Assembly (NCBI RefSeq): GCF_007744515.1
Contig: NZ_CP036268.1
Span: 4,645,113-4,709,112, forward strand
DNA length: 64,000 nt
Direction of reading: 5' to 3'
Origin: Stratiformator vulcanicus
Lineage (GTDB): Bacteria > Planctomycetota > Planctomycetia > Planctomycetales > Planctomycetaceae
Position numbers and translations under genes: made by a program. Below, in pieces: positions 7,620-14,936 of the stretch (positions within the stretch are counted from its first letter, which is position 1; each line of letters begins with the position of its first letter). The notes beneath the pieces were generated by a model. That model did no database searches, had not been told where the DNA came from, and saw only the letters and a program-made list of their open reading frames with translations.

Positions 7620-8708
7620 CTACGCCGGGGCGTCTGCGTCGGTTCCGAAGGGGTTCTTGGCTTCCGGTTGCAGGCGGCACATCCAGATGCCGAGTTCGTA
7701 GAGGCCGACGAGCGGGAGCATCATCAAGAGCATGCTCATCGGGTCGGCGGGGGTCATGAACATTGAGATGACCGCGATGACGAGAATCGCCATGCGTCGC
7801 CGTTTGCTGTATTCCTCGACGTCCACGATCCCCAGCCGCTCGATCACGAGCATCACCAGTGGCAATTGGAAGCTCAGCCCGAACATCACCGGTAGCATCA
7901 AGGCGAAGCTGATCCACTCCGACATCCGAATCTGCGGCGTCAGCCCCAGCCGCTCGTTGAAGCCGAGCAGGAAGTCGAGCACGAACGGGAAGACCGCGTA
8001 AAAGCAGAACATCGCCCCGATCAAAAATAGCGCGATGCTGAACGGCAAATAGGTTTGCACATATTTCCGTTCGTGGGGATAGAGACCCGCCGCCACGAAC
8101 AGCCACATTTGATAGCAGACCCACGGCGAAGCCAGCACCAGCCCGGCGACCAGCGCCACTTTCAGGTAGGTGAGGAAGGCCTCCTGCACGTTGAACGTCA
8201 CCGGTCGCTGCGGTTCGGCCGGCTTCAAATCGGCGAATCGGGACGACGAAAGGACCAGCTCCACCGTCGGCTCTTTCGACTCTCCGGCAACGACCGCTTT
8301 TGCAGGTGGCGGAATCTGTTCCGGATACATCTCGTGCAGCATCTCGGCGAACTCGCGACGTTCGATGGTCACAACAACGTCATCGGGCTTCGCAAACATC
8401 GAGGGCGTCGGCTTGGGGGCCTCGACCGGCTCACGCGGCTTGCCCGCCCACCAGTCGGCGACATCACTCCGGAAGTCGCTGAACGAGAAACCCTCCAGTT
8501 GGCTTTGGCTTTCGATGCCGTACTCGGCGAGGGCCGCGTTAATCGGCGATGACACGAACTGAATAATGTACTCGCCGAAAATCAGCGCGATGACCACGCC
8601 GAGCACGATTCCGATCACCGACATCCACAGCCGAATCCGTAACTCTTCGAGGTGTTCCCCGAAGGTCATGGTCGTCTCTTCGAACAGGTCCTGATTGGGC
8701 GTCGACAT
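7620..8708 (-). CDS. tatC: Sec-independent protein translocase TatC
   Basis: TatC is the membrane receptor for twin-arginine signal peptides. The N-terminal signature TMTFGEHLEELRIRLWMSV contains the conserved Glu residues, and six membrane spans can be followed, including LPFSIALFLIGAMFCFYAVF and the FQLPLVMLVIERLGIVD stretch. The protein is 362 residues against about 250 for E. coli. The extra length is an insertion of roughly 100 residues in the first periplasmic loop (about 60-160). ATG 8708 was kept, although the Met of MTFGEH at 8669 is an alternative start. No tatA or tatB lies nearby. A Tat substrate is encoded at 55101-56297. Confidence 0.94.
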   Translation of the reverse strand: MSTPNQDLFEETTMTFGEHLEELRIRLWMSVIGIVLGVVIALIFGEYIIQFVSSPINAALAEYGIESQSQLEGFSFSDFRSDVADWWAGKPREPVEAPKPTPSMFAKPDDVVVTIERREFAEMLHEMYPEQIPPPAKAVVAGESKEPTVELVLSSSRFADLKPAEPQRPVTFNVQEAFLTYLKVALVAGLVLASPWVCYQMWLFVAAGLYPHERKYVQTYLPFSIALFLIGAMFCFYAVFPFVLDFLLGFNERLGLTPQIRMSEWISFALMLPVMFGLSFQLPLVMLVIERLGIVDVEEYSKRRRMAILVIAVISMFMTPADPMSMLLMMLPLVGLYELGIWMCRLQPEAKNPFGTDADAPA

Positions 8709-8942
8709 GGTGAGGACTGCGAGGTTGAGAACGCGACCGGCCGCTGCAGCGGGAGCTGCTGATCAGTCGCGGAGCGGAGGCGTCGCTTCGAAATGGCGAC
8801 GTGAGCGGTGCGCGGCCTCCCAATCGGGGAAGCTCGCGCCGCGCCGATAGTATCGGGCCATTCGGCCACCCGCGTCAAACGCTTGGGACCGCGCTCGCCC
8901 GAAACAACGATCCCGACATCTCCGCCATCGTCCCGCGAAACG

Positions 8943-10889
8943 TTACGGCGTCGCGCCGTCCGCTGCGTCGTCGACCGGCACGTTCGGATCAACGCCCGGC
9001 GGAATCACACCAGGTTCGGCACCGCTATCAATTTCGGCCTCAGCTTCCGCAGCCGCCTGCTCAAGTTCACCGAACACTTCGACAATCCCCGTGGTGATCG
9101 CAATCGTTAAGCCGGCAGTCAAAATCAGGACGCCGAGCGCGTTGAGGACGAACAGGTATTTCGCCTCATCCCATTTGATGACCACAAAAATCGTGGTGAC
9201 GATCAGCGAAATCACTCCGAAGGGAATGCCGATCAAAAACGCAAGCGGCATCCAACCGGCAGAGAATGCAAGAATCGCCCATGGCAACTGCGCCAGGCCC
9301 AGCCCGATTCCCCAACCGGGATGCACGTTCCACCCCATTCGAATCCACATCGGCGTCAGATAGAACAACTGCTCGATGCGATAGATCCAAAACATCCCCA
9401 GTCCGATGCCCATCACAAACGAGATGTCGTCTTTGAAGACCGAGCCGACCAGACCGAAGGCGATGCCGATCATCAGCATCACGCCGCTGGCCGCCAGCAC
9501 GCCCGGCCAGGTTTCCAACTGGTTTTCTTCGGGCGCATTCGGATCTTTCTGCTCCTTCGCGACATATTTGACCTCCTTTTCCATCGCCTGCAGATCGAGT
9601 TGCTTCTTGAACTGCTTGGCGTAATAGCCGCAGAGCCGCGTCGCGAAGATTGATCCGTAGCCGAACAAAAATGCGAAGGGGACGACCACGGCGGCGGGGA
9701 TGATTAAAGGCGTCAGCGAAATTTCGCGCGGCTCGTTATCTCCGGCGGCTGCCGGGGCGGCGTTGGAATTCGAATCGTCCGAGGAGGCCTCGCCACGCTT
9801 GCGGCGGATGATTTCGGCGTTGTGCTCGAAGTCGGCCACGAGCTGCGAAAGACTCGGGTAAGAGAACGCGGCCGCTCCCGCGAACAGTCCGACGCCCGGC
9901 GCCAGTGCGAGCGCCGACAACCCTAGACAATACAGGTGCGGACCGAACAGGCGCAGAATCGCCGGATAGAGCTTCAGCGGCAACCATCCCGGGAACGCTT
10001 GGGGCATCGACATGTGCGCCAAACCGGCCGGCCACGCGAAGAAGGCGGCCGCCAATTGAGCGGCCCCGGCCGTGCAGAAGCCGATCAATGCGACATCAGT
10101 CTCGCCGAACATGAACATGATGAGACCGAGGCCGTAACCCAAAACGGCGATCGGCAATGCCACGACGAACGACCACGCGTAAAGGATCACGCCGTTCGAT
10201 GCCGCCTGAAACATGTCGACGCGGGGCTTCTTCAGTTTGACCTTTTTCGCGATCGTCTGCTGATCAACGATGATCTGCATTCCCCAGGACCAGCCCGGCG
10301 GAATCAGGAACGCGACCAGACCGAAGAACCCCCAGAACAATTTCAACGGCGTCGCCACGCACCACACGACCATCAACGCGCAGCAAAATGCGATGGTGCC
10401 GAAAATCAAATAGGTCAGTGAGGCTTTGACCGGCAGAAAAGGGTTCTTCTGCACGAATTGCAGCGCATCGGAGAACGCGTTGCGGTAGTAGACCTCCGGC
10501 TCGTAGCCGCCGCGCTGGGCCCGCAACCGCTGAGTTTTTCCGGCGCCCCCGGTATCGGGATCGGCACCGCACTTCGGGCACTCGATCTCCTCCTCATCGA
10601 CAACCGCGCCGCACTTCGCGCACACGCGCGTTTCGTGGTCCTCCGCTCTGGAGAGGTCCATCCCGGCGAGAAACTCTTCGGAGTCGTGCGGCTCTTCCGA
10701 ACGCGGTCGTCGGCGTTTTCGACTCGCACCGCCACTTGCGCCGCGTCCGCTTTGTGATGCCGTAGCCGCGGCCTGTCCGCCGACGCGAATACGCTGGCTG
10801 CACTTAGGGCACTTGATCGCTTTGCCACGTGCGGCATCGGGAAGTTTGAGCGCCGCGCCGCATTCGTCGCACCGAATTTTGATCGCCAT
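8943..10889 (-). CDS. Zinc-ribbon polytopic membrane protein, function unknown
   Basis: This 648-residue protein opens with a treble-clef or ribbon-like module (IRCDECGAALKLPDAARGKAIKCPKC) of the type common in planctomycete proteins. After a basic linker comes a second ribbon, VCAKCGAVVDEEEIECPKCG, at about 90-112. From about residue 155 on there are about ten hydrophobic segments in two blocks, separated by an acidic linker around 375-390 and a charged segment near 440-470. The tail is rich in Ala, Glu and Asp. The layout of two cytoplasmic ribbons plus a membrane domain suggests a sensor or scaffold, but I do not recognise a characterised family. Confidence 0.75.
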   Translation of the reverse strand: MAIKIRCDECGAALKLPDAARGKAIKCPKCSQRIRVGGQAAATASQSGRGASGGASRKRRRPRSEEPHDSEEFLAGMDLSRAEDHETRVCAKCGAVVDEEEIECPKCGADPDTGGAGKTQRLRAQRGGYEPEVYYRNAFSDALQFVQKNPFLPVKASLTYLIFGTIAFCCALMVVWCVATPLKLFWGFFGLVAFLIPPGWSWGMQIIVDQQTIAKKVKLKKPRVDMFQAASNGVILYAWSFVVALPIAVLGYGLGLIMFMFGETDVALIGFCTAGAAQLAAAFFAWPAGLAHMSMPQAFPGWLPLKLYPAILRLFGPHLYCLGLSALALAPGVGLFAGAAAFSYPSLSQLVADFEHNAEIIRRKRGEASSDDSNSNAAPAAAGDNEPREISLTPLIIPAAVVVPFAFLFGYGSIFATRLCGYYAKQFKKQLDLQAMEKEVKYVAKEQKDPNAPEENQLETWPGVLAASGVMLMIGIAFGLVGSVFKDDISFVMGIGLGMFWIYRIEQLFYLTPMWIRMGWNVHPGWGIGLGLAQLPWAILAFSAGWMPLAFLIGIPFGVISLIVTTIFVVIKWDEAKYLFVLNALGVLILTAGLTIAITTGIVEVFGELEQAAAEAEAEIDSGAEPGVIPPGVDPNVPVDDAADGATP

Positions 10890-11017
10890 CGAAGACGCCC
10901 GAATCGAAAGGAAGTCGAACGGTTGGAATTGAAACCGTGTGAAATGTCGATAGTTGACTGACCCGGCATCATCCCGCCACGTGCGGTGCGATGCAACCGG
11001 CCACGAAAGGCGGGGAG

Positions 11018-11650
11018 CTATTCCGGCTGTGCATCCAGCGGCGCATCGATCGACTCAGATTCTTGCGCGGAAGCGGCCTGTTTCACGTGCACACGGATCG
11101 ACATCGCTCCCATGTCGAGTGACCAATCGGGACGCCAGATGTCCGACGCCGCCATCTCCCGCCGCGCCGGCAACCGCACGATCAAGATTGCATCGCTTGA
11201 AGAAACGTCATCACGCCCGAGCTGCTTCAGGCTGCGGAGGAACTTTCCGCCCGGGGCCAGGTCGGCGGCGTCTTTGAACGGCGGATCGAAAAAGATCACA
11301 TCATACGGCAAATACGACTCTTTCCCCTTCGGCCGATAAGAGCAGCGCATCGCGTCGGCCCGCCAAGCGAACGCCGCGTCCTCGATTCCTAGCTTCGCGA
11401 TATTGGATTGAAGCAGTTCGAACGCAGCGCGATCCTTCTCAATAAAGACCGACGAGACCGCGCCGCGGCTGAGCGCCTCAAGCCCGAGCGTGCCGGTGCC
11501 CGAGAAAACGTCGAGGACACGGGCACCGTCGAAGTGGCCCAGCAGCTTGGCAAACAATCGCTCTTTGGCACGATCCGTGATCGGCCGAGTGCCTGAGCCC
11601 GATACCGCCGCGAGCGTGCGGCGTTTGAAGCGCCCCGCAATGATCCGCAT
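11018..11650 (-). CDS. rsmD: 16S rRNA (guanine-966 N2)-methyltransferase
   Basis: RsmD methylates G966 of 16S rRNA in the assembled small subunit using S-adenosylmethionine. The start MRIIAGRFKRRTL is the family hallmark. It is followed by TRPITDRAKERLFAKL, the SAM-binding motif I VLDVFSGTGTLGLEALSRGA and the catalytic motif IV FFDPPF. The protein is 210 residues, normal plus a short tail. Its ATG overlaps the stop of the upstream FHA gene by a single base (TAATG), which suggests translational coupling. Confidence 0.94.
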   Translation of the reverse strand: MRIIAGRFKRRTLAAVSGSGTRPITDRAKERLFAKLLGHFDGARVLDVFSGTGTLGLEALSRGAVSSVFIEKDRAAFELLQSNIAKLGIEDAAFAWRADAMRCSYRPKGKESYLPYDVIFFDPPFKDAADLAPGGKFLRSLKQLGRDDVSSSDAILIVRLPARREMAASDIWRPDWSLDMGAMSIRVHVKQAASAQESESIDAPLDAQPE

Positions 11651-12204
11651 TAGTTTCGGGCCTGCTCACGACGATAAGACTGAATGATCTCCGACGCCTT
11701 CGCGACGAACGGATCGTCACTCACTTCAACGGGCCCCCCTTCGGCGGGAACAGGATCAGCCCCCGATTGCGCCGCATTCGCCGCGGCGTCCTCCCTCAAT
11801 TGGGCCGCCTGAGGACCGCTGACGATCGTCGTGTCGCCGATGGAGGACGCATTCGACAGTGACTCCAAGTCATCGGTTGCCAAGGCCGTCCGTGGTTCGG
11901 CCTCTTTGGCCGGCGTCCGTTCGGGCATTTGGAAAACCAAAGGGCCGACCTGTAGCAGGTCACCCGGATTCAACGGCGTATTCTCCGCGACCTTCTCGTC
12001 ATTGATGCGAGTGCCGTTGCCGCTGTCGAGATCGCTCACTGAAATTTCGTCGTTGCGACAGACCAGTTTGCAGTGCTTCCGGCTCAGATCGGGAGACGGA
12101 AACCGAATCTGGCATTCTTCGCCCCGACCGATAAACACTTCGCCGTCCGGCAGTGTGAGTTTCTTGCCTTGGTGCTTACCGAATCGAATCACAAGCGCGG
12201 CCAT
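11650..12204 (-). CDS. FHA-domain protein
   Basis: Residues 1-90 form a forkhead-associated domain, which binds phosphothreonine peptides. The key residues are in VFIGRGEECQIRFPSPDLSRKHC (Gly-Arg and Ser-x-x-His) and SDLDSGNGTRIND (Asn-Gly). The remaining 90 residues are low-complexity and acidic, with a short helix EIIQSYRREQ at the end. The total is 184 residues. I chose ATG 12204 because GGAGAGTCTG precedes it and the first strand of the fold (ALVIRFG) begins at once. The one-base overlap with rsmD implies co-expression, although no functional link is known. A partner Ser/Thr kinase is not in this window. Confidence 0.88.
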   Translation of the reverse strand: MAALVIRFGKHQGKKLTLPDGEVFIGRGEECQIRFPSPDLSRKHCKLVCRNDEISVSDLDSGNGTRINDEKVAENTPLNPGDLLQVGPLVFQMPERTPAKEAEPRTALATDDLESLSNASSIGDTTIVSGPQAAQLREDAAANAAQSGADPVPAEGGPVEVSDDPFVAKASEIIQSYRREQARN

Positions 12205-12335
12205 CAGACTCTCCGGTCGATATCGACGGTTGAAATGGCAAGTCGCACCGACAGGGCATCGTGCCGTCAATGCATTCCTTGAAGTGACTTATCAGCCGGG
12301 AACAGAACTTCCCTTTGAAATCGCTGCGCAAGCGA

Positions 12336-12373
12336 CCGGTTGATCCTTTCACCCGAATGGGTCAATCAACCGG
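12336..12373. repeat. Nested inverted repeat
   Basis: CCGGTTGAT at 12336-12344 pairs perfectly with ATCAACCGG at 12365-12373, and the interior contains a second stem, ACCC with GGGT around a GAAT loop. No U-run is adjacent. It could be a regulator-binding site or an RNA leader structure between the FHA and HU genes. Confidence 0.4.
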
Positions 12374-12536
12374 CGAAGACGTCGCAGAATTGATCGGCTT
12401 CATCTTGGTGGCTTGGCGGTTCGGCGTCCACCGTCGAGGAATCCCGAAGCGGATCGCGCGACCTCCCCACGCGGGTCGGGAACGGCGCGACCGGCCTTTG
12501 ACCACAAAAAACGCTGGAAATTCGGCGTTGCGTTCG

Positions 12537-12564
12537 TTGACAAAGTTTCGGGTGGAGCTTTAAC
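12537..12564 (+). promoter_or_regulatory. Candidate sigma-70-type promoter of the HU gene
   Basis: A consensus -35 box TTGACA (12537-12542) is followed after 16 bases by TTTAAC (12559-12564), a four-of-six match to the -10 box. It lies about 65 bases upstream of the HU start codon. This is based on motif and spacing only. Confidence 0.45.
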
Positions 12565-12628
12565 TACCACCTTCCCGGCCGGATAACGACGTCCGGCACG
12601 GTCGTGCAGCCTGATTAAGGAGCTTCAG

Positions 12629-12952
12629 ATGGCCAAGAAGACCGTCGCCAAAAAGCCGATGTCAAAGACGGAGATTTACACCACGCTTGCCGAGCGCACC
12701 GGATTCTCGAAAAAGGATATCGGCACGGTCTTCGACGAGTTGACACAACTCATTGAGGAAAACCTGAGCAAAAAAGGCCCCCGCGTGTTCAACATGCCGG
12801 GGATGATGAAAATCTACGTCCATCACAAAAAGGCCACCAAGGCCCGCATGGGACGAAACCCGCAGACCGGCGAGGAAGTCAAGATTTCCGCCAAGCCTGC
12901 GACCGACGTCATCAAAGTGCGACCCCTCAAGGGTCTCAAAGAGATGCTCTAA
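12629..12952 (+). CDS. hup: HU/IHF-family DNA-binding protein
   Basis: This 107-residue protein belongs to the HU family of small DNA-bending proteins that shape the nucleoid. The helical dimerisation part (MSKTEIYTTLAERTGFSKKD, VFDELTQLIEENL) is followed by the beta-arm region ARMGRNPQTGEEVKISAKPA, whose conserved Arg-Asn-Pro tip inserts into the minor groove. The first ten residues are Lys/Ala-rich, an extra basic tail, and the C-terminus is longer than in E. coli HU. AAGGAG stands at ideal distance before ATG 12629. A hairpin terminator candidate follows. Confidence 0.93.
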   Translation: MAKKTVAKKPMSKTEIYTTLAERTGFSKKDIGTVFDELTQLIEENLSKKGPRVFNMPGMMKIYVHHKKATKARMGRNPQTGEEVKISAKPATDVIKVRPLKGLKEML

Positions 12953-13022
12953 CGGAGATTCGGGAGTCGACGACTCCGCAAAATCCGATAGCGTTTCGCG
13001 TGCGGCAAAGCGAATTGTGCTT

Positions 13023-13060
13023 GCCGCGGCTGTCTTTACGCAGCCGCGGCGAGATATTTT
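13023..13060 (+). terminator. Strong hairpin after the HU gene
   Basis: GCCGCGGCTG (13023-13032) and CAGCCGCGGC (13041-13050) form a perfect 10-bp stem with an 8-base loop, followed by GAGATATTTT. The T-tract is interrupted, so termination is likely but not certain. It separates the HU gene from the csrA promoter. Confidence 0.6.
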
Positions 13061-13074
13061 CGCATTTCCGCCAC

Positions 13075-13102
13075 TTGACGGCCCATCATTCGCAGTTAGA
13101 CT
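13075..13102 (+). promoter_or_regulatory. Candidate promoter of csrA
   Basis: TTGACG (13075-13080, five of six to the -35 box) and TAGACT (13097-13102, four of six to the -10 box) are separated by 16 bases and end about 69 bases before the csrA start codon. It directly follows the hairpin that closes the HU unit, which makes an independent csrA transcript plausible. Confidence 0.45.
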
Positions 13103-13170
13103 CACGGGTGTGTGGGGAGTACGTACCGACTTCCCAAAGGGTTTCGCGGGATCACGGGAGCAGTGATCCG

Positions 13171-13362
13171 ATGTTGGTGCTGTCTCGAAAAAAAAATGAG
13201 TCTGTCGTCGTCGACGACCGGATCGTGATTACGATCGTGGAAATCCGCGGCGATAAGGTGCGACTCGGAATCGAGGCGCCGCGCGAGGTCCCCGTCCATC
13301 GAAAAGAGATTTTCGATGCGATCCAGGCCGAACGAAATGCCGAAGAACGTTCCGCCTCGTGA
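13171..13362 (+). CDS. csrA: Carbon storage regulator CsrA
   Basis: CsrA is a small dimeric RNA-binding protein that blocks or stabilises target mRNAs at GGA-containing hairpins. The whole family pattern is visible in 63 residues: MLVLSRKKNESVVVDD, then ITIVEIRGDKVRLGIEAP, the RNA-contact segment REVPVHRKEIFDAI, and a short charged tail. The RNA-binding Leu4 and the R44-type Arg region are kept. An in-frame extension to 13000 has no homology, so ATG 13171 is used. The gene stands alone between the HU gene and a tRNA. No flagellar genes or fliW are in the window. Confidence 0.96.
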   Translation: MLVLSRKKNESVVVDDRIVITIVEIRGDKVRLGIEAPREVPVHRKEIFDAIQAERNAEERSAS

Positions 13363-13457
13363 GATAATCGGTCAAGTTTCGATCTGTCGAAAGCCGATTC
13401 TCGCTGAGTGCTTCGCTTGACGCCGCGGCGAGTTTCTCTAATCTACGCCGTACTGAC

Positions 13458-13532
13458 GGCCCCATCGTCTAGTCAGGTCCAGGACATCGGATTTTCAGTC
13501 CGAGAACAGGGGTTCGAATCCCCTTGGGGTCA
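13458..13532 (+). tRNA. tRNA-Glu (anticodon UUC)
   Basis: The sequence folds as a complete cloverleaf. The acceptor GGCCCCA pairs with TGGGGTC with one G-U pair. The D arm GTCT/AGGAC is typical of tRNA-Glu. The anticodon stem is TCGGA/TCCGA with loop TTTTCAG, giving UUC. The T arm reads CAGGGGTTCGAATCCCCTT. The CCA end is not encoded. A rho-independent terminator follows 11 bases later. Confidence 0.96.
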
Positions 13533-13542
13533 CTTTCAATTT

Positions 13543-13576
13543 CCCGCGCGGCCTTGTGAGCCCCGCGGGTTTTTTC
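13543..13576 (+). terminator. Rho-independent terminator of tRNA-Glu
   Basis: CCCGCG (13543-13548) pairs with CGCGGG (13564-13569), and GGC/GCC adds three more pairs around a seven-base loop. Six T residues follow directly. This is the clearest terminator in the window. Confidence 0.85.
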
Positions 13577-13601
13577 TTGCCCCGTCGTTCGGAGCCAAAG
13601 A

Positions 13602-13880
13602 ATGTCTGCGATGGTTGCTGCCGATTCGTGGCGGTCATTGTTTGAAAGCTGGCCCGAAAGCATCCCGCGTCAGGGATTGTGCGTGACGGCGTTCGGCGAG
13701 CAAATCCCGTTCGTCGATTTTCTCGTCTCAGGTGGCATCGTTTTGCTGCAACGAGACAAACCTGACACGCAGGGCGCCCGGAAAGTCATTGTCTCCTACG
13801 AAGCAGTTCAAGCCATCAAGATGGCCGACCCCGGCGAGTTGGCTCGCTATCAGGTCATGGGCTTTCAGCCGCCGATGTGA
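13602..13880 (+). CDS. Conserved small protein, function unknown
   Basis: This 92-residue protein has no motif I recognise. It looks like a folded globular domain: an N-terminal helix (DSWRSLFESWPESIP), strands around GLCVTAFGEQIPFVDFLVSG and GIVLLQRDKP, and a closing amphipathic helix with Tyr, Met and Ala. It has no signal peptide or membrane segment. GGAGCC sits eight bases upstream of ATG 13602. Its codon use is like its neighbours, which supports a real gene. A lone palindrome arm follows at 13911. Confidence 0.65.
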   Translation: MSAMVAADSWRSLFESWPESIPRQGLCVTAFGEQIPFVDFLVSGGIVLLQRDKPDTQGARKVIVSYEAVQAIKMADPGELARYQVMGFQPPM

Positions 13881-13910
13881 CTGAGGGATGACTCAGCGGC
13901 AAATGGGGTG

Positions 13911-13936
13911 ATCCGCTTACTTCGTGCGCGGCTTGT
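13911..13936 (+). repeat. Single arm of the 26-bp palindromic repeat (family A, GCTTACTTCG variant)
   Basis: These 26 bases, beginning ATCCGCTTAC and ending GCGGCTTGT, are identical to the right arm of the palindrome at 24831-24899. No matching left arm is seen nearby, so this is a solo copy between two convergent genes. Confidence 0.7.
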
Positions 13937-14003
13937 GCCTCCCCCAAAAAACCCGAGCGGCACTTCGGCTACGTTGTGCGCTGCTTGTAGTGCTGCAATC
14001 GTC

Positions 14004-14933
14004 TTACGTGACGGCCATTCGGCGGGCCAGGGCAACGGTCGGAACGATCAGCGCCGCGGTGATCCCGGCAGCGACGACATTCCCAGAAGCGGCGTAGACG
14101 GCTGCGGCATCGAGTACGATCACCGTGAGCAGCAATACGCGTACGGCCGTCTGAACATGGCGCGGGGTCGGTTCCTTCACCGCGCGACCGATCCGCATAT
14201 TCAGCGAAAACGCCAGTGCGGCGTAGCAGATCAGGGCCCGAACCGGACCGACGTCGGGAAACCACTCGGCTGAGAACGCTCCGCCGAGTGCCGCGGCGAA
14301 TAGCAGGATCGCCCCGTTAATGATGATCGCCGCCCCGATCAATTCGATCCGTCCACTCTGTTGCGATTCAGTCCGGGCAAACCATGTGACGCCGCCAATG
14401 TAGACCCCCATAACGGCCGCATAAATGATTGCCGGCATCAGATGCATCGGCAAGACGTCGCCCGTTGTTCCCATCCCGACGGCGGCGGCCCCAAGTAGAA
14501 CGTTCAACAGCCGGCACAGGCCCATCGCCCCCGGTCCCACAAAAGTTTCCTTGAGCAGCCCGTCATAAGCGAACACGGCCCCGGCGATCAGCAGCGCGAT
14601 GATCACCCCGCCCATCCCGAGCGCTGCGGCAAATAGAATTCCGGCGAGCATCAACGCACTCGCCAACCGCCCCGCGGCCTTGGGCGAAATCGCCCCGGAG
14701 GGAATCGGGCGCTCGGGACGTTCGAATTCGTCGGCGGCCCGATCGAACACGTCGTTCCAAATCATGCCCGACAAATAGAGCCCGACCGAGGCCAGCACGG
14801 CGCAGCCGAGCCATAAAAGCTTCGTCGATGTCGAGAGGTCTCCGCCGGCCAACGCGTAGCCCGCGGCGATATTCGACATCGCCGAAAAGACGGCCGGGAG
14901 CCGCATCAAGCGAAGCCAGGGGAGCAATTTCAA
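14004..14933 (-). CDS. UbiA-superfamily prenyltransferase
   Basis: Membrane enzymes of this superfamily transfer prenyl chains to aromatic or other acceptors with Mg2+ bound by Asp-rich motifs. The first motif is clear at about 60-75 (NDVFDRAADEFERPERPIPSG). The second region, YDGLLKETFVGPGAMGLCR at about 123-141, has the Gly-Pro and Cys-Arg pattern I associate with the EboC-like branch rather than with UbiA or MenA. There are about eight to nine membrane segments in 309 residues. The start is TTG 14933, four bases after the stop of the upstream mutase gene, so the two are probably co-translated. No other ebo-cluster genes are here, and the substrate is unknown. Confidence 0.8.
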   Translation of the reverse strand: MKLLPWLRLMRLPAVFSAMSNIAAGYALAGGDLSTSTKLLWLGCAVLASVGLYLSGMIWNDVFDRAADEFERPERPIPSGAISPKAAGRLASALMLAGILFAAALGMGGVIIALLIAGAVFAYDGLLKETFVGPGAMGLCRLLNVLLGAAAVGMGTTGDVLPMHLMPAIIYAAVMGVYIGGVTWFARTESQQSGRIELIGAAIIINGAILLFAAALGGAFSAEWFPDVGPVRALICYAALAFSLNMRIGRAVKEPTPRHVQTAVRVLLLTVIVLDAAAVYAASGNVVAAGITAALIVPTVALARRMAVT

Positions 14934-14936
14934 TGC

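Larger units (their letters stand above)
12205..12628. other. Divergent intergenic region before the HU gene
   Basis: No gene is convincing here; an 82-codon open frame at 12315-12563 lacks family features. The region holds a nested hairpin (12336-12373) and a candidate promoter for the HU gene (12537-12564). Both are listed separately. Confidence 0.5.

Noticed and set aside
12315-12563. An 82-codon open frame between the FHA and HU genes
   Set aside because: It has no domain-like pattern, is rich in Arg and His from frame shadowing, and overlaps the candidate HU promoter.
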